NCBI GenBank assembly: GCA_048497495.1
Contig: JAFHCF010000011.1
Location: 1 to 12,190 of the forward strand
Direction of reading: 5' to 3'
Length of the DNA stretch: 12,190 bases
Origin: JAFHCF01 sp048497495
GTDB taxonomy: Bacteria; Pseudomonadota; Alphaproteobacteria; Rhizobiales; Ancalomicrobiaceae
Positions 7,462 through 12,190 of the stretch are shown one piece after another. The position numbers were made by a program, and so were the translations under genes. The notes beneath the pieces are model-generated. The model saw only the letters and a program-made list of their open reading frames with translations, searched no databases and was not told the DNA's origin. How positions within the stretch are numbered: the first letter of the stretch is position 1; each line of letters starts with the position of its first letter.

Positions 7462-8118
7462 TCAGAACTCGACGTCGAGTTCGTCGAGTTCCTCGGGCTC
7501 GGCCATCGCCGCGTCGATCCATTCCTGCATCAGGGGCCAGGCCATGATGGTGCGGCGGTAGGCCTCGCATTCCGGCTCGAGCCTCACGTCATAGGAGGTG
7601 AAGCGGGCGGCGACCGGGGCATACATGGCGTCGGCCAGCGTCGGGGTGGCGCCGAACAGGAAGGGTCCGCCGGAGGTGGCGAGGGCCTGCTTCCAGATCG
7701 TCTGGATGCGGGCGATGTCGCCGAGCGCCCCGGTCCACACCTTGAAGCCGGGGTAGTGGCCCTTGAGGTTCATCGGCAGGGCGGAGCGCAGGTTGGCGAA
7801 GCCGGAGTGCATCTCGCCGGAGATCGAGCGGGCGCGGGCGCGCGCCGCCTTCTCGGTCGGGATGATGCCGGCCTTCGGGTTCCATTCGTCGAGATATTCG
7901 GCGATCGCCAGCGTGTCCCAGATCTCGAGACCGTCGTGGGAGAGGCAGGGCACGAGGAAGGACGGCGACAGCAACAGCAGCTCGGCGCGGGTGTCGGGAT
8001 CGTCGATCGACAGCGGCCGTTCCTCGAAGTCGAGGCCGCTCAGCCGGCACAGGAGCCAGCCACGCAGGGACCAGGAGGAGTAGTTCTTGCTCGAGATGGT
8101 CAGCGTGGCGCGCGGCAT
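7462..8118 (-). CDS. Glutathione S-transferase family protein
   Basis: A 218-residue cytosolic protein. The N-terminal thioredoxin-like domain has the active-site motif NYSSWSLRGWLL (S14, S15, S17 as candidate glutathione-thiolate serines), the cis-proline motif VPCL (56-59, P57), and the DTLAIAEYLDE helix (67 on) that usually carries the glutathione gamma-Glu contact. The all-helical C-terminal domain includes PTLADAMYAPVAAR, typical of GSTs. The tail ends in an acidic stretch EPEELDELDVEF. The frame opens at 8247, but ATG 8118 has a strong GGAGGAG ribosome binding site and matches the family start. Maleylacetoacetate isomerase, the step before fumarylacetoacetase, is a zeta GST. This protein lacks the SSCSWR-type zeta motif, so I do not assign that role. 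Its substrate is unknown. Confidence 0.88.
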   Translation of the reverse strand: MPRATLTISSKNYSSWSLRGWLLCRLSGLDFEERPLSIDDPDTRAELLLLSPSFLVPCLSHDGLEIWDTLAIAEYLDEWNPKAGIIPTEKAARARARSISGEMHSGFANLRSALPMNLKGHYPGFKVWTGALGDIARIQTIWKQALATSGGPFLFGATPTLADAMYAPVAARFTSYDVRLEPECEAYRRTIMAWPLMQEWIDAAMAEPEELDELDVEF

Positions 8119-8176
8119 GGCGGCTCTCCTCCCCTTCCGCTCGAAGCCGCCGAGGGACGACGATCGGATTTCGAGA

Positions 8177-8205
8177 ATTATCTCGCACGTGCGATAAAAT
8201 TGCAC
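8177..8205. promoter_or_regulatory. Candidate divergent promoter/operator between the GST gene and phaZ
   Basis: The 164-base gap between the two divergent starts has an AT-rich core. It contains a perfect 12-base palindrome, tcgcacgtgcga at 8183-8194. On the - strand, GATAAT (8182-8177) matches 5 of 6 bases of a -10 box and lies about 60 bases before the GST ATG. The palindrome falls between this box and a weak -35 at 17-base spacing. On the + strand, taaaat (8195-8200) is a weak -10 for phaZ. A protein bound to the palindrome could control both genes. The binding protein is unknown. Confidence 0.45.
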
Positions 8206-8282
8206 TAGCCTTTTCACGTATGCAGCACGAAGTGGAGTGGGCCGCACTCGCGCGCGCTCGTCCGGGAAGCGGTGCCAAGTCC

Positions 8283-9497
8283 ATGCTCTATCTCGCCTAT
8301 CAGAGTCAGAACGACCTCATGGATCCGCTCCGTACGGTCGCGCGATCGATGTTGTCGACGATCGACCCCTGGGTGAGCACCGCGGCACCGGCATCCCTGC
8401 GCTCGATGGCGGCGGCCTATGAACTGATCTCGCGCGCCGGCCTCTCCCACACCCGTCCGCCCTACGCCATCACGGAGGTGATGGTCGGCAACGAGATGGT
8501 GGCGATCGAGGAGAAGCCGCGTTTCGTGGCGCCCTTCGGCACGCTGCTGCACTTCAGGAAAGAGGTGGCGACGCCGCAGCCGCGGGTGCTGGTGGTGGCG
8601 CCCCTGTCGGGCCATTTCGCCACGCTGCTGCGCAACACGGTGAAGACGCTGCTCGCCGACCACGACGTCTACATCACCGATTGGCACAACGCCCGCGACG
8701 TGCCGCTGTCGCAAGGGGCCTTCGGCTTCGAGGACTACATCGAGACGCTGATCACCTTCCTGCAGGTGATGGGGCCGGGCACCCACGTGGTGGCGGTGTG
8801 CCAGCCTTGCGTCCAGGTGCTGGCGGCGGCGGCGATCATGGCGGAGGCCGACGATCCGGCGCAGCCGCGCTCGATGACGCTGATGGCCGGGCCGATCGAC
8901 ACCCGCATCAACCCGACCAAGGTCAACGAACTGGCGATGGGCAAGCCGATGGACTGGTTCGAGAAGAACCTGATCGCCACGGTGCCCGGGCGCTATCCCG
9001 GCGGCGGACGGCGGGTCTACCCCGGTTTCGTCCAGCTCTCGGCCTTCATGTCGATGAACCTCGACCGCCACGTCAAGGCGCATCTCGATCTCTACGAGAA
9101 CCTCGCCAAGGGCGAGCACGAGAAGGCGGCGGTGACCAAGTCGTTCTACGACGAATATTTCGCCGTGCTCGATCTCGCCGCCGAGTTCTACCTCGAGACG
9201 GTGGCCTGGGTGTTCCAGGAGGCGCGGCTGCCGAAGGGCGAGTTGACCTATCGCGGTGCCAAGATCGACCCGAGGGCGATCCGCCGCACCGCGCTGCTCA
9301 CGGTCGAGGGCGAACGCGACGACATCTGCGCGCTGGGCCAGACCTCGGCCGCCCACGACCTGACGCCGTCGCTGAAACCCTACCGCAAGCGCCACCACAT
9401 GCAGGCCGGCGTCGGCCACTACGGCGTCTTCTCGGGCAAGCGCTGGGAACACCAGATCTACCCGATCGTGCGCAACGTCATCCTGTCGTCGGACTGA
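8283..9497 (+). CDS. phaZ: Intracellular polyhydroxyalkanoate (PHB) depolymerase
   Basis: A 404-residue alpha/beta hydrolase that should break down native intracellular PHB granules to hydroxybutyrate units. The N-terminus MLYLAYQSQNDLMDPLR is family-typical. Residues 101-111 (RVLVVAPLSGH) form the oxyanion-region strand, YITDWHNARDVP follows, and the nucleophile elbow is VVAVCQPCVQVL with C173. These enzymes use Cys rather than Ser, as in Ralstonia PhaZa1. D346 or D347 (VEGERDD) and H379 (GVGHYGVF) complete the triad. There is no signal peptide, which suits the intracellular class. The frame is open from ATG 8220, but 8283 matches the family start; its ribosome binding site (GGGAAG) is distant and weak. 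It is divergent from the GST gene. PHB turnover would yield acetoacetate-level intermediates, as does fahA, but no direct link is shown. Confidence 0.92.
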   Translation: MLYLAYQSQNDLMDPLRTVARSMLSTIDPWVSTAAPASLRSMAAAYELISRAGLSHTRPPYAITEVMVGNEMVAIEEKPRFVAPFGTLLHFRKEVATPQPRVLVVAPLSGHFATLLRNTVKTLLADHDVYITDWHNARDVPLSQGAFGFEDYIETLITFLQVMGPGTHVVAVCQPCVQVLAAAAIMAEADDPAQPRSMTLMAGPIDTRINPTKVNELAMGKPMDWFEKNLIATVPGRYPGGGRRVYPGFVQLSAFMSMNLDRHVKAHLDLYENLAKGEHEKAAVTKSFYDEYFAVLDLAAEFYLETVAWVFQEARLPKGELTYRGAKIDPRAIRRTALLTVEGERDDICALGQTSAAHDLTPSLKPYRKRHHMQAGVGHYGVFSGKRWEHQIYPIVRNVILSSD

Positions 9498-9542
9498 GGC
9501 GGGGGACGTCGGGAAGGTCCGGTGCCTGCGCGGGATCGGCGC

Positions 9543-9667
9543 GCGCGATGGTTCGAGACGGCCCCGCGGGCTACCTCACCATGAGGCGCTCATAAATTCC
9601 TCGAACAATTACAAACGCTTCATGGTGAGGAGCGCTCGGGACCCGAGCGCGCCTCGAACCATCGCGC
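9543..9667. repeat. Pair of REP-like palindromic elements in inverted orientation
   Basis: Two roughly 40-base elements face each other around an AT-rich spacer (9587-9619). Copy A (about 9548-9586) begins atggttcgag and ends ctcaccatgagg. Copy B (about 9621-9662) begins catggtgagg and ends ctcgaaccat. The outer arms match perfectly over 15 bases (9543-9557 with 9653-9667), and the inner arms over 11 (9574-9584 with 9620-9630). Each copy also folds alone: copy B has gcgctcggg/cccgagcgc (9632-9650) and atggt/accat ends, and copy A has gccc/gggc and the same ends. Similar 'catggtgagg...cgaaccat' repeats are, as I recall, abundant between genes in Hyphomicrobiales. The pair lies in the convergent gap between phaZ and the cytochrome gene, where it could also stop transcription both ways. 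Confidence 0.8.
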
Positions 9668-9718
9668 ACATATTCGCCGCTTGCCGGTGCCGGCGGCGGG
9701 GGTCGTTCTCGGCGGTCT

Positions 9719-9751
9719 TCCGGCGGATACGGCTTCGCCCGATCCGCCGGA
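9719..9751 (-). terminator. Terminator-like hairpin after cytochrome b561
   Basis: A perfect 10-base stem, tccggcggat (9719-9728) with atccgccgga (9742-9751), encloses 13 bases containing a further ggc-ttc-gcc mini-stem. It sits 10 bases past the cytochrome b561 stop on the - strand. No T-run follows on either strand, so intrinsic termination is uncertain. It may act as an mRNA end-protecting stem. Confidence 0.45.
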
Positions 9752-9761
9752 GGGTGATCGC

Positions 9762-10325
9762 TCAACCCTTGGCGAAGGGCTTCATCTTCAGGAGCGTGCG
9801 GTCCTTCAGCACCACGTGATGGAGGATGCCGACCACCGCGTGGGCGAAGGCGACGATCATCAGGAGATGGGCGAAGACCTCGTGCATCTCGCCGAGCTGA
9901 TCCTCGAAGGCCTGTTTGGTGGCCCAGGGCGAGGGGATCTCGAAGAGGCCGAAGAAGGGCACGGCGCGGGCGTTGGCGAAGGAGGCGAGGATGCCGCCGA
10001 TCGGCACGGCGATCATCAGCACATAGAGCAGCAGATGGCCGATCTTGGCCACCCACTGGGCGAGGGGATCGAAACGCGTCGTCTCGGGGGCGGGGCTCGC
10101 GTGGGTGAGGCGCCACAGGAGCCTGAGGACCAGGAGCGCCAGGATCAGGACGCCGATGCTCTTGTGGACGAACATCAGGGAGATCCGCTGCTCGCGCGGC
10201 AGGTCCTCGACGACGACGGCGAGGATCCAGGCGATCGGGATCAACAGGGCCATCGACCAGTGCAGCGCCTTGGTGGCGCCATCCCAGGCGAGCGGGCGGG
10301 CGGATGTGGAATCGAGCATGGACAT
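9762..10325 (-). CDS. Cytochrome b561 family membrane protein
   Basis: A 187-residue four-helix inner-membrane di-heme protein that passes electrons, probably from quinol, within the membrane. The candidate heme ligands match the spacing recalled for E. coli CybB: H22 (KALHW), H54 (FVHKSIG), H148 (EMHEVFAH) and H162 (FAHAVVGILHH). Hydrophobic helices are visible at about 23-40, 53-71, 93-117 and 147-170. The ATG at 10325 follows GGAGG at only 4 bases; ATG 10319 (M3) has 10-base spacing and is an equal choice. The frame is open upstream to 10367, but those residues (AAAASIVVPFGGA) look non-coding. Neighbours give no clear partner. Relatives serve superoxide oxidation, or electron supply to small periplasmic hemoproteins. 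Confidence 0.9.
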   Translation of the reverse strand: MSMLDSTSARPLAWDGATKALHWSMALLIPIAWILAVVVEDLPREQRISLMFVHKSIGVLILALLVLRLLWRLTHASPAPETTRFDPLAQWVAKIGHLLLYVLMIAVPIGGILASFANARAVPFFGLFEIPSPWATKQAFEDQLGEMHEVFAHLLMIVAFAHAVVGILHHVVLKDRTLLKMKPFAKG

Positions 10326-10451
10326 GGCGCCTCCGAACGGCACGACGATAGAGGCGGCGGCGGCCACCTCGGTTCGCCCTCGAGTTAGCAGGTTCGGCGC
10401 ATATGTCAGCTTAAAGCTCGGTAAGGATCGAGCTCGTCGGTGGACGATGAA
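10326..10451 (-). promoter_or_regulatory. Upstream region of cytochrome b561
   Basis: This 126-base stretch between the cytochrome b561 start and the hairpin at 10452 shows no gene. It includes the GGAGG ribosome binding site at 10330-10334 and an AT-richer segment at about 10395-10425 with a short palindrome, agcttaaagct. It should hold the cytochrome promoter. No convincing -35/-10 pair could be assigned by eye. Confidence 0.35.
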
Positions 10452-10483
10452 ACGGCCCGGGTCTCGTGCGAGACCCGGGCCGT
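10452..10483 (-). terminator. Perfect GC-rich hairpin, probable terminator of the microprotein gene
   Basis: Arms acggcccgggtctcg (10452-10466) and cgagacccgggccgt (10469-10483) pair over 15 bases with no mismatch around a 2-base centre, so the real loop must open a few pairs. Read on the - strand it is followed by TTTCATC, a short T-run. It lies about 80 bases past the stop of the 26-codon gene and before the cytochrome promoter region. That is where a terminator separating them is expected. Confidence 0.65.
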
Positions 10484-10562
10484 GGAGAACGGGGGCGGCC
10501 TCGAGGACCGAAAGCCGTTCGGATCAGTTCGAGGACCGTGAAGAAGAACGGGTGCCTCGGGA

Positions 10563-10643
10563 TCAGAGGATGCCGGCGACGACCGCGGATACCACGAAGA
10601 ACGCGGCTCCGACCATCATCACCTCGAAGGTGCGCGCGAACAT
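10563..10643 (-). CDS. 26-residue single-span membrane microprotein (unknown function)
   Basis: A short complete frame: ATG at 10643, 26 residues, and TGA at 10563-10565. It begins MFARTFEVMM, and the rest (to the C-terminus ending AVVAGIL) is an unbroken hydrophobic span of about 18 residues. It therefore looks like a single-pass inner-membrane protein with a short, positively charged cytoplasmic start. A strong purine-rich ribosome binding site (AGGGAGGG, 10654-10661) precedes the ATG. A strong hairpin follows downstream. I do not recognise the family. Small single-span proteins of this kind often modulate a membrane complex, and the nearest candidate by position is the cytochrome b561, but nothing in the sequence shows a link. 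The codons use the GC-rich third positions of the neighbours. Chance occurrence is possible but unlikely with this set of signals. Confidence 0.65.
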   Translation of the reverse strand: MFARTFEVMMVGAAFFVVSAVVAGIL

Positions 10644-10811
10644 GATCTACGTTCCCTCCCTCTCTTCTCGGTGAAGGAGATGGTAGATCGAGGAGACGGG
10701 GAGCGGAAGCACAATTCGTTGCTGCACCGCCGTCGAACTCGACGGAAATAATGTCGCAGGCGCGAAGTCATGCCTCTGCGGAAGGCGCACCGGCGACCGC
10801 GTCGATCGGCC
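10644..10811 (-). promoter_or_regulatory. Region upstream of the microprotein gene, with a 16-base palindrome
   Basis: This gap between the SDR stop and the microprotein start has no other gene. It holds a palindrome, ccgtcga-ac-tcgacgg (10730-10745), next to an AT-rich stretch aaataat (10746-10752) and another AT-rich stretch acaattcg (10711-10718). This makes it a plausible promoter and operator for the microprotein gene. The palindrome lacks a following T-run on the - strand, so it is a poor SDR terminator. Confidence 0.4.
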
Positions 10812-11504
10812 TCACCAGGGGATGGTCGCGCCGTCCCAGGCGTGGAAGGCGGGCGAGTGCATGAGGCTCATCTGGTCGACGACGCGGGTGATGCCGGTGG
10901 CGCTCATCTCCGGCGAGATGTCGCCGCGCAAACCGACCATGTCGGTCTTGACCCAACCGGGATGACAGACGGCGACGGCGATGCCCTCGCCCTGGACGTC
11001 GGTGGCGAGACACTGCATCGCCTTGTTCACCGCGGCCTTGGAGGTGCGATAGGCGACGTGGTCGGACTTGGTGAAGGCCATCGAGCCCATGCCGCTCGAC
11101 AGGGTGAGGATCTTGGGATGTTCGCCGAGCCGCAGGTTGGGCAGGAGCGCCTGGGAGACGGCGAGCGGGGCGACCGTGTTGACCTTCAGCGTCTCGATCC
11201 AGCCGGCGAAATCCATGTCGAGGGCGCTCTGCCGATCGGGACCGATGATGCCGGCATTGTTGATCAGCACGTCGAGGGGGCGGCCGGCGAGGCGGTTGGC
11301 GAGGGCCGAGATCGAGACCGGGTCGGTCACCTCGAGGCGGTGAACCTCGACGAGATCGGGGAAGCGCGCCATGACCTCGGCGAGTTCGTGAAGCTGGTCG
11401 GGGTTGCGGACGGTGGCGATCACGTGGTCGCCTCGTCCGGCGAAGGCTTCGGTGAGTGCGAGGCCGATGCCCCGGTTGGCGCCGGTGATCAGGATCGTCG
11501 CCAT
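10812..11504 (-). CDS. Short-chain dehydrogenase/reductase (SDR), C-factor-like
   Basis: A 230-residue NAD(P)-dependent oxidoreductase of the classical SDR fold. The cofactor motif is TGANRGIG (7-14). R33 after strand two (ATVRNP) suggests an NADP preference. NNAG is at 82-85, N109 is in the helix-4 position, and catalytic S137 (LSSGMGS), Y152 and K156 (YRTSK) follow, then HPGWVKTDM. The C-terminal FHAWDGATIPW matches the ending common in CsgA/C-factor-like SDRs. The start is fixed by AGGAGGG with 6-base spacing. It lies 96 bases after the acetyltransferase gene on the same strand and may be cotranscribed. The substrate is unknown; probably a carbonyl compound. Confidence 0.9.
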   Translation of the reverse strand: MATILITGANRGIGLALTEAFAGRGDHVIATVRNPDQLHELAEVMARFPDLVEVHRLEVTDPVSISALANRLAGRPLDVLINNAGIIGPDRQSALDMDFAGWIETLKVNTVAPLAVSQALLPNLRLGEHPKILTLSSGMGSMAFTKSDHVAYRTSKAAVNKAMQCLATDVQGEGIAVAVCHPGWVKTDMVGLRGDISPEMSATGITRVVDQMSLMHSPAFHAWDGATIPW

Positions 11505-11600
11505 GGGATGCCCTCCTGGCGGTCTCGTGTCGTTCCACAGAATGAGCGCATCCGCCGCGAAGGGGAAGGGCCGTGATGCAGACGTGGTTCCCGCAGGGTT

Positions 11601-12122
11601 TCACCTCCGTGGGGAACCGAGCGGCTTGCGCATGAAGATCTCGGTCTGGCCGGCGGCCGCGAGATCGGGGATCGGGCCGATCTCGACGAAGCCGAGGGCT
11701 GTGTAGGCGGCGCGCGCCGGTGCGTTCCACTCGGTGACGCAGAGCCAGATGTTGGTCGCCTCGCCACGTACCTCCTCGGCCATCCAGTCGACGACCCGAC
11801 GGGCGATGCCGCGCCGCTGCGCCTCGGGGAAGACGGCGATGGTCTCGACATAGGGACCGCGCATGAAGGGATGGCGCAGCGCGAGATAGCCGACCGGCAC
11901 ACCGTCGAGACGCAATGCGAAGCGGAAGGTGGCCGCCCAGGGCCGGGTCATCCGCTCGCGCAGCATGTCGGGGTGGTATCCGGCGGTGGCCCAGGGGTCG
12001 ATGTTCACGATCCGGGTCGCGAGGAGGTCGATGTCCTCGCCGAGGGGACCGAGTTCGAGATCCCCGAGCCGGTGGCGGGGGGCGGCGAAGGCTTCGCGCG
12101 GCGGCGTGGCGGGCGTGGTCAT
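11601..12122 (-). CDS. GNAT family N-acetyltransferase
   Basis: A 173-residue acetyltransferase that should move an acetyl group from acetyl-CoA to an unknown amine. The GNAT core is clear: VGYLALRH strand (77-84), motif A ETIAVFPEAQRRGIARRVVDW (93-113), with QRRGIA as the pyrophosphate-binding loop, and motif B EWNAPARAAYTALGFVEIG (131-149). ATG 12122 is preceded by GGAGAAG at the right distance. A GTG five codons earlier (12137) has no ribosome binding site. The first 25 residues are polar and proline-rich. It reads toward the SDR gene. Resemblance to RimI-like enzymes is only general, so no substrate is proposed. Confidence 0.88.
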   Translation of the reverse strand: MTTPATPPREAFAAPRHRLGDLELGPLGEDIDLLATRIVNIDPWATAGYHPDMLRERMTRPWAATFRFALRLDGVPVGYLALRHPFMRGPYVETIAVFPEAQRRGIARRVVDWMAEEVRGEATNIWLCVTEWNAPARAAYTALGFVEIGPIPDLAAAGQTEIFMRKPLGSPRR

Positions 12123-12190
12123 GTCTTCTCCGATCACAGGGTCGGGCGCGGCGACAGCGGTCGCGCGCCCGGCTTCGGCCGAGCCGGTCC

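Noticed and set aside
6721..8208. A 495-codon + strand frame opposite the TetR and GST genes
   Set aside because: It is a shadow of two well-supported - strand genes, and the product resembles the reversed codons of those genes.
8220..8282. N-terminal extension of phaZ from ATG 8220
   Set aside because: There is no ribosome binding site before ATG 8220, and the family's N-terminus aligns with ATG 8283.
12143..12171. Inverted repeat cgggcgcg/cgcgcccg at the right edge
   Set aside because: Eight-base GC-only arms with a 13-base loop are frequent by chance at this base composition and no T-run follows.
12134..12190. Possible 3' end of another - strand gene, ending in a TGA next to the acetyltransferase start
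   Set aside because: Only 18 proline/arginine-rich codons are visible; this cannot be told from non-coding sequence.

Overview
The window is GC-rich, densely coded DNA from a bacterial chromosome, most likely an alphaproteobacterium, possibly of the Hyphomicrobiales. The grounds are base composition, the gene families present and the REP-like palindromes; nothing in the window fixes the taxon. No rRNA, tRNA, CRISPR array, insertion sequence or phage gene is visible.

Positions 1-6704 (+ strand) look like one operon whose promoter lies upstream of the window. It begins with the C-terminus of a periplasmic binding protein of the branched-chain amino acid type (1-310). The permeases livH and livM, the ATPase livG and a second ATPase of the LivF type follow with gaps of 3-9 bases. 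The LivF protein is unusual because a hemerythrin-like (HHE) di-iron domain is fused to its N-terminus in one 450-residue frame. Two catabolic-type genes come next: a metallo-beta-lactamase-fold protein lacking three canonical metal ligands, and a fumarylacetoacetase with all of its checked catalytic residues. The whole suggests uptake and breakdown of an aromatic or tyrosine/homogentisate-related acid rather than plain leucine transport. The hemerythrin domain could tie uptake to oxygen, nitric oxide or iron status. That link is inference.

Positions 6736-8118 (- strand) hold a TetR-family repressor, convergent with the operon, and a glutathione S-transferase-like gene behind it. The 8119-8282 intergenic region carries a perfect 12-bp palindrome and divides the GST from a divergent intracellular polyhydroxyalkanoate depolymerase (phaZ, 8283-9497).

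Positions 9498-9761 are non-coding. They hold a pair of REP-like palindromes in inverted orientation and a separate strong hairpin just past a cytochrome b561 gene (9762-10325, - strand). Between that gene and the next annotated enzyme is a previously easy-to-miss 26-codon membrane microprotein gene with a strong ribosome binding site (10563-10643, - strand), followed by a perfect 15-bp-stem hairpin. The right end carries a short-chain dehydrogenase/reductase (10812-11504) and a GNAT acetyltransferase (11601-12122), both on the - strand.

The most notable items are the hemerythrin-LivF fusion, the ligand-poor metallo-beta-lactamase-fold protein next to fumarylacetoacetase, and the microprotein.
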